A program made the translations under genes and the position numbers. A DNA stretch of 64,000 nt, taken from NCBI GenBank assembly GCA_016717305.1, contig JADKFY010000011.1, forward strand, positions 62,001 to 126,000, given 5' to 3'. The stretch is from Flavobacteriales bacterium. GTDB lineage: Bacteria > Bacteroidota > Bacteroidia > Flavobacteriales_F > PHOS-HE28. This document shows positions 49,501-61,924 of the stretch, piece by piece (position 1 is the first letter of the stretch; every line of letters begins with the position of its first letter). The notes under the pieces are model-generated. The model saw nothing but the letters and a program-made list of their open reading frames with translations, made no database searches and was not told the DNA's origin.

Positions 49501-50692
49501 AGGGGTTGATCAGGGGCCCAGATCCCCACGTTCGTTGAATTCACAGCCACCCCGCTCAAAGGTGCACCACCATCCATGAAGGTGAATAGGCCCGATGGGC
49601 ACGCGGCAGCATTGCCATACTGCGTGCCTGTTCCACCATGTGGTGCATTGACCAAAGCAACTTCATTGTTGTTCGGAGCCCGGAGGTAGAAACGCAAGTC
49701 CGATCCCCAGGTGTGGCTTACGATCACATCAACGCTCCGTACGAACACATCGGTTCCTAAGATGTTGCCCGTGCTGTTCAAGTTGAAGGGAATGCTCCTG
49801 TAAACGTTCGTTCCGCAACCGTTGTCAGGAATGGTATTGGTGGGGTTCGCTGTCATGCATGTGCCGTTCACATAAGGAGGCGGTATGTAAGTAACGATGA
49901 CCCGGCCATTGGCACCATTCCCACCATTGCCAGTGACAGAAAGATCCTCTTCGCACCACCACCGCCTCCACCGGGAGCTGTCCTGCGCCTGCTCCATTCG
50001 GGGAAAATGCCATTACCCCATCACCGCCATCTCCACCACCAGCCGGAGCAGTTCCTCCAGCCTTGATTGGAGCCATCTCCACCTTCGCAGCGGTGCCTGC
50101 GGAAGATCCGCCGCCACCACCGGTTGACCCAGGAGCATTCGCACCATTGCCTCCTGCAAATTTTACTGTACCAATGGAAGAGGCCGCTGAGCCGCCAGTT
50201 GCACCGCTCGTGCTGTTATTACCGGCTGAAGAGCCGCCTTTGGCGAGAATGGTCGGAGGTACTGAACCATGAGTCACCACCAGCACCTGTTCCTGTGCTA
50301 CCACCCCCTACGGTAACTGTGTAGGTATTGCCGGGCACAACAGGGATCGTACTACGGGCATATGCCCCGCCACCGCCACCGCCACCACGACCGTTCGACG
50401 TACGCGAAGCTCCCCGCCCGCCGCCGCCCCAACACTCTACGGCCAATTCGGTTACTCCGACTGGTACCGTAAATGTGCTTGAACTGCTATACGTGGTGGC
50501 TATTTGGGCATTAGTTGGGAACATGAAGGAGAACCAGAAAAATGCTCCCAGAATGGCTCTGGTGAGAACCTTGGTGAGTTCCTTCTGTCCTGTCCGGCTT
50601 GTGTTGTTTGGCACCAATTGTTGGTTCCGGATCAAACCGGATGAACAAGCACGACGCTCGCCCGTGTTGCTGTGTAGAATGCTCATGTTCAT
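45136..50692 (-). CDS. Gene B: modular secreted protein with T9SS sorting domain, frameshifted (about 1850 residues)
   Basis: The start is the ATG at 50692 or 50686; a signal segment (LGAFFWFSFMFPTNAQ) follows. Domains in order on the minus strand are a glycine-rich region, a P-like domain (plus coordinates about 49850-49390) and a CUB-like domain (about 49130-48790). Next come a pre-peptidase-like domain (about 48510-48110), Ig-like stretches and four thrombospondin-type-3-like repeats (about 47060-46650). The shared C-terminal module comes last. Breaks lie near 50255-50275, twice within 49940-49985 and at a C4 run (46009-46012 on plus). Each is bridged by a single-base change and the two sides match gene A. 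The ends are TERLVIQK. A surface or matrix role is inferred. Confidence 0.8.
46650..47060 (-). repeat. Thrombospondin type 3-like repeats in gene B
   Basis: Four units of about 32 residues, each CGCG[VIT]xDxDSDxDGTAxCNDGCPNDPxK, in the order expected for calcium-binding TSP3 repeats. The DNA repeats are over 80 percent alike by eye. Confidence 0.85.
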
Positions 50693-50807
50693 GGGAAGGG
50701 AGATTCACGTGATCTTGAAGTTCGTCGAAAATGCTGTTGATGTTCGACGACATTTTGATTAATGAAGCAAAACTAGGCTAAGTGGTTCATCGTCTGTCAA
50801 GTGGATT

Positions 50808-50821
50808 TACGACCAATTACA
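50808..50821 (-). promoter_or_regulatory. 14-base motif upstream of gene B
   Basis: The same TACGACCAATTACA (plus strand) as upstream of gene A, here 116 bases before the ATG at 50692. It is probably part of a shared promoter or regulator site. Confidence 0.45.
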
Positions 50822-50993
50822 TGAATTATATCGATAGAATTCAATATTTATAGACGAATGGGGATTTAGTGCCCATTCTTCCCCCCATTTTACCTGTTTT
50901 AGATGAATCGTGTTTGAGGTTCGAATAAACTGAGTCCCGCATCGCAACAATGGAGGCGCGCTCAAGAGAAGCCCCTTGCCGACAGGTGGACAC

Positions 50994-51033
50994 AAGCGAA
51001 AGGGCCGCCTCTTTCGAGACAGCCCTTTCGCTT
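50994..51033 (-). terminator. Hairpin downstream of gene C
   Basis: A 12-bp stem AAGCGAAAGGGC (50994-51005) / GCCCTTTCGCTT (51022-51033) lies 18 bases beyond the gene C stop. The T-run is on the plus-strand side only, so termination of the minus transcript may be modest. Confidence 0.6.
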
Positions 51034-51050
51034 TTGGTAGATATCTATGC

Positions 51051-52510
51051 TTACGGCTGTATCACCAGTCGCTCGGTATAGGTCTTGTCACCGGCGGTGA
51101 TGTTGACCATGTACATGCCACCGGCCAGATCACCTTGGAGGTCGATCACCGTGTTGAGGTAACCGTCCTGTACGGCGATCGTGCGAGCTGTAACGCGCTG
51201 TCCGCGCAGATCGTAGATGTCCACGCTTACGGTATTCACATCCGCGGCCACTTCACTCAGTGCAATGGTCACCAGGTCACCACGGTTCGGGTTGGGATAC
51301 ATGGTAAGTGCCCCACCGTTCTGTGTTCCCATGCTGCTTGCGCCGCCACCTTGTGCAGTTTGGCAGTCGATGGTAACTGTACACATGCGGCCCCACTCCA
51401 CGATCTGTGCTGGGTAGCAAGCAGGGTTCGGGCTATCCACACACCATGTGGCACCACCATCCTTGCTCACACGTACATCCACTTCGTAGGTCTTGGTACA
51501 CTCCAAGGGAGGTGCGGTCGCGCTGGTCCAGGTCATGTACAATTCTGCACTGTTACGAGGAGGTAGTACGATACACACTTGCTCACCAGGGATCCGGAAG
51601 CGGAACTGGAACTTCAACGAAGTACCACCAGCCAATGGAGCAGGCTCGAACTGGGGTGGCTTGGCCACGATACGGTTGGCAAGTGAGTTCGTTCCACCGA
51701 AGGAGCGCGTAACACCACAGCTATAATCACTGGTGTTGGTGTTGTCATCCTGCAACCAGATCATTGGACAAGCTGCACGGGCAGCATCCATTTTCATCCT
51801 GCAAGTCGGTCCGAAAGCTTGGTTAAGACCGTTCACACGGCCACGTACGCGCACGTTCATCAATACACCCTCTGGGATGTGTGGTGTAAGCACGGTGTTG
51901 AACCAGCCATGTATTTTCATGCGGCAGGCCCTGTTGGCAGCTTGCAGGGGAGAAGCCATCGCTCACGTTGTGGGCGTGGAACCTGCGGAAGCTATAAGTG
52001 CCGTTCGGGTCGAAGATCCAGAACTCGTAACCGCTGTTGGCATCCTGCACAGAGTTGGCTCCATTCGGCACCCATTCCGCAGCAACCAATGGATCGGCGT
52101 GGCTGACAAGGTACTTGTACTGTACCCAATCCAGCTTGTCGCAGCTATGGTTGATCAGGTCCACGTTGCCCATTGGCAAGCAGAAGCTTTGTGGTCCGGA
52201 TACGCTGCTTAGGCTGCCGCTGCTGAAGTTGTTGAAGTTGTCGATGATCCTACGACCACCGGAACCCGACTCACGCACTTGGTAACCGCCATTCACGAAG
52301 CCATCTCCACCGCTGTCGTACACGTTCAACTTGTAGCAACCTACGGGCAAGCAGCAGTTGGCCACTATCGGGGAGGTGATACCTCCAGGGTATGGAGGGA
52401 AGATGCCACCTTGGCAAACCACGGAACTTGTTCCTTCCACGAAGATCTCGAAGGAGGCTTCGTCACTGTTGGCATCGGTACGCAGATCAACTACAAAGTT
52501 CTCCGTGCAA
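51051..52510 (-). repeat. Shared C-terminal module, copy C
   Basis: About 485 codons from CTENFVVDLRTD to the stop. Block order and spacing are as in A and B; the sorting domain reads TMYPNPNRGD ... DIYDLRGQRV ... GGMYMVNITAG. Confidence 0.85.
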
Positions 52511-55500
52511 CCGACCAGAACACAGTTGCAATTCGCATCCAATACGCCAGGCGCTACACCAGGTCCTGGGTCAGAATCGCAACCCGAGCCGATCTGTCCG
52601 GAAACGTTCGGGCAGTTGTCCGCACAATCCGGCACACCATCCAGATCCGTATCGGTGGTGTTCACCGTGATCGTTGTGTTCGCTGTTCCTGGGCATGTGC
52701 CACTGGAGGTGTAGAGGATGGTCTGGGTGCCCACACCTGGGTCAAAGACCTGGCTGCCCACTGGACCACTGACACCGGTACCGCTAAAGGTTCCACCAAC
52801 AGGTGATCCTCCGTTCAACGCGATATCCGCGGCATCCAAGCCGCATGCTGGACCGTAATTGCCCGCGTTAACTGTAGGTGGAGGAGTAACGTTCAATGTA
52901 ACACTTCCTGAACTCGAGCAACCATTACCACCGGTAACTGTTACCGTATAAGGAGTAGTGGCCATTGCAGCTGTCACCGTCGGGTTGGCGATGGTGGTAC
53001 TGTTCAAGTAGGTTGCAGGTGACCAAGAGTAGGACACTGCAGATGCACCGCCCGTAACGTTCACCGTGTAGTCCTCAGCCTCACCGTACGATGCAGTAAC
53101 GCATGGATTCGGGCCTGAACTGAGCCACTCAAGCATAACGCGCATTCGGGTAGGACCATTTATGGCACCGACAGGTACGGTAACGTTCACCGTGTAAGGG
53201 CCAGGGGAACTGACGCTCGATGCAAGGATATAGGTCTCGCCCGCATCGTTCAATACACCGTTCTTGTTCCAGTCGATCCACGCGTAGATGTAATCGGATC
53301 CGTCCACGAACGCGGTCACTGAAAGTGCGTTGGTACCACCTGCCGTTACGTTGGCGACCTGTGCGGTATAGTCCACTGGTCCACCGGCGATGCCGCCCGT
53401 TGTGTTGTTGATACCTGCGTATGTTACGTTGGCTACATACTCATAGGTGACGCTGCCTATGCTGCTTGCGCAATAAGCCGATGGTCCAGGGACCACCACG
53501 TTCAGTTGGGCATTACCGCCTGCACAGACGCTGGAAGGTGTTGCCGTTACTGATGTGATGATCGGTGAAGGGTTCACCGTTACGGAGACGTTCCCTGAAC
53601 TGGTGCAGTTCGCAATACTGGTGGTCGTGAACGTGTACACACCTGCACTCGCCGCACTTGCACCTGTTACGGTGGGTGACTGCGAGGTGCTCGTGAACCC
53701 GTTCGGACCGGTCCAGCTATACGTTGTGCCGATGTCCGTGGTCCCGGTCAATGTAAAGTCCGATCCATCGCAAGCAGGACTTGCAGTAGCACTTGCTGTT
53801 GGTGCAGGATTCACCTGTACATTCCTTGTAGCTGTTGCTTGGCCACCGCATGCATCCGTGATCAACACGCTCCATGTGCCGGCAATGGCCGCACTTTGGG
53901 TCTGGTTGGTTCCGGCCGCAACCGCGTTCGGGTTCGTCCATGCGTAGTTGTAAGGACCTCCACCACCGGTGGGGTTGGCCGTCAACACAACAGGTACGGC
54001 TCCGCAAACGGATGCCACAGCAGGTGTGATGTTGGCTTGGCCCGCGATCAAGGCCGGGTTAGCAACGATAGTGATCGGCTCCGTCGCAAAGCAACCTGTT
54101 ACCGGATTGGTCGCAGTGGCCACCAAGGGGTAGCTACCCGCCGATACTGGTCCGAAAACAGGGTTCGAAATGGAAGCATTGCTCAAGTTCCCTGAGGGGC
54201 TCCAAGAGATGGCGTACGAATTCGGAGTGAAGCGGTAAGCATCATTCGTGGCGGTCCATGAGGCGGAATTCCGGCCTGGAACAGCTTCGGCGAGTGTGCC
54301 GTTCGCATTCTCCACACCTTGGGTAGCAGCTTGTCCCGTGGCATCGATACCTGTGCTGTGGATCTCGATCACACCGGTTTGGTAGATGATGATCTGACCG
54401 GTCACCAAGCCAGGTCCATTCACGTAGAACGGCACAGCGTTGAAGCTTACCACAAAACGGTTCGGTGACGTTAGGTTGAAGTAACTGATCGAACCACCGC
54501 TAGCCACGTTCAGATCCTCCCAAGCCAGTGCGATCACATTATTGACATCCGCCGCCCTGGGTATGAACTGTTCACCAGAGCAGCAACCGCTTCCGGTGCT
54601 GGTGAAGGATACGAAACCGTTACAGCTGATGTTCAAGGTCGTATAACTGTTCCCGTAGAATGGGAAGGTGAACCCGATCGGAATGTTCAATGATACCCCA
54701 TCATCCGACTGCGAAGGTGCGGGAATGTTCGTTCCGGTCACCGGTGCATGCGTGATCGCTGCTACCGTGAAGCCCGAGGCTGGTGCAAGCACTTGCAATT
54801 GGCTGGTCGCGCTGTTCTCACAGATCGGGTTCGGTGTAGCCGAAATGCTGGTGATCACTGGTGTGACACCCACGGTTACGGATACCGTGCCGGATGAAGA
54901 ACATGTAGCCAACGTGGAGGTGAAGGAATAAAGTCCGCTCATGGCCAACGTGGCGTTCGCCCGGCTCGGGTTCTGCTCTGTGCTTGTGAAGCCACCAGGC
55001 CCTGTCCAGCTAAAGGTCGTTCCTACATCCGTGGTACCCAGGAGGTTCAACGTTCCACCTACACATGAGGGTAGAGCAAAACTGGGCACAGCCGTTGGAG
55101 CAGTGTTCTTCACAAAGGAGAACACCGGTGTTTGCGTTGTACCAAAGCTGGTACAGGTAACATCCACCACCAATTGCCAGGTTCCAGCAGGGATAGCCGC
55201 AGTGGGCTGTCCTAAGCTGGTGCCGAGCATATTCAGGGTCGGGTTGCCAACCGGTCCGTAGTACCACTGGTAGGTGATGCCAGTGCCGGTGGTCTGACCT
55301 TGGATGTTCAAGGAATGGGCCACATTGGAACAGACAGGAGATGTACCGGTGATGGTACCTGGGGTTGGTGGAGCCGAGCAAGGTGCACATGGCGTCATGC
55401 CGGTCTTGCCCTGGACCCAGTTCGAGGTAGGTCCGACCAAAGCAAAGTTGTTCAGCGTGCCATTGTTCGCGTTCCCGGAGATATCGAACAAGGTCGTCAA

Positions 55501-58500
55501 GCCGGTATTAACTCCGCTGTCCGTGCCTTGGTTGAATTGATAGTATGCGGCCAATCCGGCTTCTCCACCGCAGAACTGCTGGTTCTGGTTGGCAGCAATG
55601 TTGGCTGGTGACAATACGGTGTTCCAGATACGGACCTCATCGATCTTACCGGGGAAGTTCCGTGTTCCAACACCTGCACCATAATCACCGATCATCAACT
55701 GGTTGGTGGAGTTGCCGAGGCTGGCAGGACCAGCTGAGGTTCCAACTTGCACGCCATTCACGAAGATCAGCTTATTGATGCCATCGTACGTGGCTGCTAC
55801 GTGCTGCCAAGTGTTCAAGGTCAAAGCGTTGGTCGCGCTGAGCACCTCGATGATCGTGTATCCGCTACCCACTGCGAAGCTCAACTGATCAGCGCCGCCA
55901 CAATGCAGTGCATAGCCCACGTTCGGTCCTTCCTTGTTAATGATGCTTCCTTCGAAGGAGTTCGCCCGGAATGAAGTAGGATAGATCCATGCTTCCAACG
56001 TAAGAGCGGTTCCTGTAATGCTGACCGATGGAGCGGTACCGCATTCTACACGGTCGTTCGTTCCATCGAAGCTCAAAGCGTTCTGGCCATTGAACGATGC
56101 TGGTGGAGCACTCACGCAGAAATTGAATGTACTGCTCACCGCATTGCCGTTGGTATTGTAAGCACGAACGAGGATGGTCTCACCGATCGTAAGGCCTACG
56201 AGGTTCAAGGTGCCTGTAGTGCTGCAACCAAAATCCAAAGGCACTGGTGCGGCACACGTTCCGCGGAAGGCTGCCAAGGTCATCGCTGTTGTTCCGGGGA
56301 ACACGTTCTGCAATTGCACACGGTGAACAACAGCGGTGGTAACGAACCGGTACCAGAGGTCGCGGTTCGGTATGCCTCCACAATTATTCGTTATGCCAGG
56401 AGTGGCCGTTGCCGTACCCAAAGCACCAGGCACCACTTGTGCACAGGTGTAGTTCGGATTCACCGGAGCTGAACGAGCCTGGCAGGGTTCGTCGTTCGGG
56501 CAAGCTGATACGGATACAGTGATCGGTGTAAGGATCTTGTTGCACGCGGTGGAATCGGAATGGCCGATGGTCACGTTCACAACAGTGCCCAAGGGGTAAG
56601 GACCGAGCACGGTGCTGGTGAAAATGGGTACGTTCAGCAACGTGTCCGGAGCAGCTGGTGATACTTGGTAATAGATGTTCACATCACCCGTGCTGCCATC
56701 TCCACTGCTGTAGGGGAACACATCGATGCTGAAGTTACCGTTCGCGCAATCCACCAACGGACTGGCAAATGCATCAGGCTGGAGGCAGCCAGGAGTGCAT
56801 TGAACGGTCCATGCGATAGGGTTATTTAGAAATGCACCGTCGGCGCAGCTGGTCGTATCGTTCGAGAGGATCTTAAAGAAGATCGAATCGCCCGAGGAGA
56901 CAAAGCTCGCTCCACCGATGTTACCTCCGAAGTTACCGCCGCCCAAGCTCGGATAGGAACTGTTGGCACCATCGTAGATGTTCACCGCATCATTCAGGCC
57001 GATGGTACCTTGACTGAAATTCAACGTGATCGTTTCGCCTGAAACCGGGGTCACATAGAAATAGGTCCGTGTTTCATTGTTCCGGTAACAGTGACTGTCG
57101 CTGGTCGTGGAACCGCAGCTCAGCACGATCGCACAACCCGAATAGTAGGTGCCCAACACTTGGTTACATGCCGAGTTGCTCTCATGCAACAAGGTCACCT
57201 CCACTTCGTCCGTGGCAGCGAAGGGTCCCAGATCGGGCACCAATTGGCCAACGGGAAGTCCCGTTATCGGTGAACCGGCACCGGGAACACCATTCACGGT
57301 CCAGCTCACTCCAGCTGTGCTGGCCGTACCGGTACTCGTAATGTCCACTGACACACTGAATTGGTTATTGCCACAATCTGGCACTACCGCTGCAGTGGCG
57401 GCTGGTGGAGGGTCGACCAGAACGGTGACGCTGCTTGGCACGGAGCACCCGCCAATGCTTGCCGTTACGGTGAAGTTGGTCTGAACGACCACATTGCTCG
57501 CCACAGGATTTGCAAGTGTTGGATCGTTCAGCAAGCCGGCATTGTCCCAGAGATAAGTAGGAGCATTAGGGGTGAACCTGTACGCATCGTTCGTGGCTGT
57601 CCATACGGTACCGTTGCGTCCTGGCGCGGCGATAGCCGAAGTACCTGTGGCATTCTCCAATCCTTGGGTCTGGTTGCTTCCATCTGAAGCGCCCGAGGTG
57701 TTGTGCATCTCGATCGTTCCATCCGTGTAGAGGATAATTTGGGCGGTAATAGGCGTACCACCACCACCTAAATGGGGCACAGCATTGAAGTTCACCACGA
57801 AGCGGTTCGGGCTTGTCAGGTTGAAGTACGTGATCTGGCCAGCAGCGGCGGTCAGGTCATTCCAAGCTAAGGCGACCAAATTGTTCGGTGTGTTGACATC
57901 AGGCAGTAATTGACCGGAGCAACATCCATTTCCAGATCCCGCATCGAAGGAGATGAACCCGTTCGTGCTGATCACGGCATTGGTATAAGCCGCACCATAG
58001 AATGTGAATGGAAACCGATGGGCACGGACAAAGTCGCATCATCACCTGATGGACCTGCGGTTCCTGAACCAGAAACCGGCGCAAAGGATGCAGTTGCAAC
58101 CGAGTATCCAGGTACAGTGGCAGATACGCTCAGCTGGGTCGAGCCTCCAGCACAGATCTGATCAGGTATTGCACTTGCAGTTGCAGTGATCGTGGGGGCC
58201 ACGTTCACCACGGCATTTGTTGTTCCAGGGGCCGATGCACAGCCGTTTTCCGTAGCCACCAAGGAATAGGTGCCGCCGGCAGCTGGAGTGGCACCAGTTA
58301 TCACCGGGTTCTGCTGGGTACTCGTGAATCCGTTCGGACCCGTCCACGCAAAGGTGGTTCCACCGCCACCGCTGGTGGTTCCGGTCAGTTGCAGATCTTG
58401 GCCGGAACAGATGGTGCCAGCCGTTGGCGAAACGGTCGGAGTGGTGTAGATCGTTATTACCACCGTGCCCGACGTAGTAGTCGCAGGACCATTGGTACAA

Positions 58501-61273
58501 GTGACCACGCACTGATAGGTGGTCGTTGCCGTCACATTCGTAACCGTGATCTCACGAGCGTCTGTTCCAATATTCGTCCATGGAGCACCACCGGTGGTGC
58601 TGGATTGCCACTGGTAGGAATAGTTGTTCTCGAACGGAAGGTTAGGCAATGAAAGTGTAGCAGTGGTCACACTACCACAACCGGAAGCGACTGTGCTTGC
58701 TGGAGATCCAGGTACAGGAGTTCCAGCGCAGGGGGCGCCCGCGCATGATCCGGAGTAGCTTACGTTCAACTCAAATCCGGAAAATGTGCCCGAAACGTCC
58801 GATGTGAATCGGACCGTCAATGTCTCACCGGGATTACCCACGTAGTTCACAGCTCCAGAGCTGTTCACATCGAGATAGACCGTTCCGCCTATCCCCGATC
58901 CCGAATAAATATACAAGTGGTCGCAGCAGGTCTCCATGACCCGTGTTCCGGAAATCGTAATGATCCCGGCGTTCCCCGCATCAAGGACCGTGTAACCGTC
59001 GGCGTAATTCGCATAGTCTCCGGCACCCGCATGGTCCAGCAGAACGACGTCAGTTCCGCATGCCACTGTATTGCTGCCCGTGAATGGGACCAACTGTGAT
59101 TGTAATACTGAAACGGCCAGAACATTGCTGGTGGTGCTGTTCGCGCCGCAGGTAACAATGCAACGGTATTGGGTATTCTGTGTGGGGCTCGGCGAATAGG
59201 TAGGGTTGGTCGAAGGTGCATTGCCCCATCCACCACCGTTGATATTCTCCTCCCACTGGTAGGTAACGCCGGATCCTACTGTCACGGTCTGTAAACTAAG
59301 GTTGATCTGCGAGCCGCTGAAGGTGGTGGTGGGTCCAGGTTTCTGCAGGTAACAGCACAAGGGCTGCTCGCCGCGACCGTAAGAAGTTTCAGCGGTACCA
59401 CGCCATGCGCCGAGACACCACCCGTTGATGTGCGCCGCGGCTACGAAACGCACCAACCCAACGTGGCATTCAACGGAACGGACGTCGATCGTTCCGGTAA
59501 AGCCTGTGGTATTGGGCTGGAACCACGCTTCGCCGTTGTTGTTCCAATCGAACCACAGAAACGACGCACCGCCGTAAATGCATCATTGTGGTCACCGCGA
59601 TCGGATAAGTCGAACCCAAGGTCCCCGACTTCAGCGTACCGATTGGGTACCAAGCCGCCGTTGAGGGTACCGACCACTGTAGGGCCCCCCATTGTTGGAC
59701 ACCACGCAGTAAGGAAGGCATTGACATCCAGTTTCCACGCCCACCAGGATCGGTGTGCTTACCCCCGAGGAGGTACAGTCACCGTACAGTACTTGGCACT
59801 GGTCTGGCCGCTATTTGGTTTGCGGTCCTAATGCGGTAGTTCACCGTGAAGTTCACCCGCGCTTTCATGGGACACCAGAACCGCCGTGTTCTGCAAACTG
59901 AGGGTGAAGTTCGCCCCGGAGCATGCTGACGCTGTAGAAGAGATTGTGTTGCCGGGGGCTGGGGTTCCTGAACAAGCATTGCTGAAGCAAGCACCCGTGT
60001 AGGATACGTTCAGCTGAAATCCGGTGTATTCTACCGAACCGTCCGAAGTGAATTGGACCGTCAAGGTTTGCCCAGGGAGTCCCACGTAGTTCACCGAGCC
60101 GGGTCCGGTATATGTGTTGAGCAAGGTTCCACCGGTTCCTGTTCCAGAGTAGATCCGGATGTAGTCATAGTTGCTCTCCGTGTCATAGGTTCCCGAGATC
60201 GAAATGACCCCTTCGGCCCCAGCATCGAGGACCGTATATCCATTGGCATTCGAAGAATAGTTCCCGTTACCCGCATGGTCCAATAGAACGAGATCGGTTC
60301 CGCATGCCACGGTGCTGAAACCAGTGAATGGTACATTTTGGGATGCTACGACGGCAACGGAAAGCACGTTGCTGGTGGTGCTGTTCGAGGCACAGGTTAC
60401 AATGCAACGGTATTGTGTATTCTGGGTGGGGCTCGGTGAATAGGTGGATGAGGTGGATGGCGCATTGCCCCAACCGCCTCCATTGATGTTCTGCTCCCAC
60501 TGATAGGTAACACCCGATCCTGTCGTGACGTTCTGTAGACCGAGGTTGATCGTGGAGCCGCTCAAAGTGGAGGCAGGTCCGGTGGTGTTGCCCGGGGCAG
60601 GGATACCCGCGCAAGGGGCTCCGCCGGAATAACCGAGCTGGATATTCGGACGGCTGGCAGTTACGGCGAGATTACCAGTGGGTGGGCTATTGTCCGCAAC
60701 CACTAAAGCATGATTACCTGTTGATGCGGTATACTGAACGCTTGGGGCAGCACTGCCACCGGCTCCGCCGCCTCCGATATTGCTCTCGACCATCACAACC
60801 AGATTCTGACCTGCGTAGTTGAACGGAGCAGAAAGCGTAAAGGTGTTCCATGTATTGGCGACGGGAGTGAACGAGCCCGTATACACCTGTGTGGCGCCTG
60901 TGATCATAGTGGACCATGGGATCGCTGTCAAAGGCGATGCGGTTCCGGTCTTCAGGTAGATCACTACCGGACGTGCTGGACCTGTAACGGTGCAATACCA
61001 CGACACCGTCGTGATGTTACTGCCCGCCACGGCAGACATCTCTGTAGTGGTGTATAGCGCTGCTGACCGCTCATAACCATAGAAGGAACCCAACGGATAG
61101 CGCTGGGTAAGTGTACCCGCTCCGATCGTCACGGTTTGCGCAACGGCCGTTGAGGGGATCAACGACAATGCACCCAGTAGGATCGTTCCGACCAAAAGGA
61201 ACGTACGCCACCACGGTGCGCTGCGCGTTGGTAAATGGTTCGTGTTGACCGAACTAGGGTAAGAGAGCTTCAT
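51051..61273 (-). CDS. Gene C: giant modular secreted protein with T9SS sorting domain, frameshifted (about 3400 residues)
   Basis: The start is the ATG at 61273 with a signal peptide (TILLGALSLIPSTAVAQ). In order (plus coordinates) it has an N-terminal beta-domain (61150-60640) and two Ig+CUB-like blocks (60620-59985 and 59345-58730) around a GEVED-like segment. Ig-like domains and a CGFVSF-type domain with YRFTPN (58085-57555) follow, then a CUB-like domain (57120-56790) and a LamG-like domain (56090-55415). A second copy of the YRFTPN domain (54735-54215), Ig-like domains, a GEVED-like domain (about 53460-53050), a short aspartate-rich stretch and the shared C-terminal module complete the protein. 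Breaks lie at about 51939, at 58007-58013 (one T missing) and several times within 59340-59900. It ends TERLVIQP. Function is unknown; carbohydrate or surface binding is suggested by LamG. Confidence 0.78.
54215..54735 (-). repeat. Internal duplicated domain in gene C, second copy
   Basis: IPIGFTFPFYGNSYTTLNIS ... NGFVSF ... CCSGEQF ... YFNLTSPNRFVVSFNAVP ... WTATNDAYRFTPN. The copy at 57555-58085 has the same marks (FTFYGAAYTN, CCSGQL, YFNLTSPNRFVVNFNAVP, WTATNDAYRFTPN). Confidence 0.8.
57555..58085 (-). repeat. Internal duplicated domain in gene C, first copy
   Basis: Counterpart of 54215-54735. A single-base deletion near 58010 breaks the frame inside the conserved GF-F-FYG motif. Confidence 0.8.
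58730..59345 (-). repeat. Ig plus CUB-like block of gene C, second copy
   Basis: INGGGWGNAPSTNPTYSPSP ... QYRCIVTC ... VACGTDVVLLDHAG ... GYTVLDAG, closely matching the block at 59985-60620 in both protein and DNA. It points to a fairly recent tandem duplication. Confidence 0.8.
59985..60620 (-). repeat. Ig plus CUB-like block of gene C, first copy
   Basis: Counterpart of 58730-59345 (INGGGWGNAPSTSSTYSPSP, VACGTDLVLLDHAG, GYTVLDAG). Confidence 0.8.
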
Positions 61274-61346
61274 GTTGAACGGGTTTTGGTTTTGAAAGGG
61301 AGCAGGGTATGTTTTCGGAAGGCTTGTCGAGAACTTCATGAATTGG

Positions 61347-61665
61347 TCAGAAGTAAACAGATCTTGCAAGTACAACAGTGGTCCAATAGTTGCTGTCAAA
61401 GGCACAGCTAGCTTCGACGAACGGAGAGTAATTTGTCATGGAGCGGCCCACGTATAGAGAACTTAAACACACTACAGCGATCATATTTTTATCAACAAGA
61501 GGCAACCAATACACATTCCCACGTACCTCACTTTTATTCATCACTTCCACACTCGAAGAAGGTGAAATATCCACGACTCGATAGGCGATCCAAGAGCCTT
61601 TAATTTCTCCAATGATCGTAAACCGGGTCTTTGTTGATCTCGTACTTCATCTTAGACCTTGCCAT
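61347..61665 (-). CDS. Possible small hypothetical protein, frameshifted
   Basis: No family is recognised. Between genes C and D a frame starting MARSKMKYEINKD (ATG 61665) continues, after a one-base shift near 61622-61628, as RFTIIGEIKGSWIAYRVVDIS and then SEVRGNVYWLPLVDKNMIAVVCLSSLYV, ending at 61347. The composition looks protein-like (about 105 residues), but without a homologue it remains doubtful. Confidence 0.35.
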
Positions 61666-61924
61666 TCGGGCTGGACCCGTTGATATCATTGTGTTCTTGA
61701 GGGTGTATGGAGATCGAGGCATCTGGCATGGACCCGTTCCAAACCGGCATCTTTGTTAGACTCCAAACGCACTTGGCAGTTGGTCGAACAGTGGCACTTT
61801 TCATTCGGGGCAAGTGTACAGATCCTTCCGATCGATACCCGGTCGATCATCCAATTGCATCGTCGTGATCCATGGATCGTTGAAAGTATTTGTGCGGATC
61901 GTAGCCCTCGTCCACGTTTAAAAT
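61666..61924. other. Non-coding stretch downstream of gene D
   Basis: About 260 bases between the possible small gene and the gene D terminator. No coding sequence, repeat or RNA could be recognised. Confidence 0.5.

Larger units (their letters stand above)
50693..51050. other. Intergenic region between genes B and C
   Basis: About 358 bases, AT-richer than the surrounding genes, with no convincing coding sequence. It holds the 14-base motif described separately and, at 50994-51033, a hairpin near the end of gene C. Confidence 0.6.

Noticed and set aside
46009..51942. Programmed ribosomal frameshifting at a common site in the T9SS proteins
   Set aside because: Gene A reads through the same place without a shift, the indels in B and C have different sign and position, and no slippery heptamer is shared.
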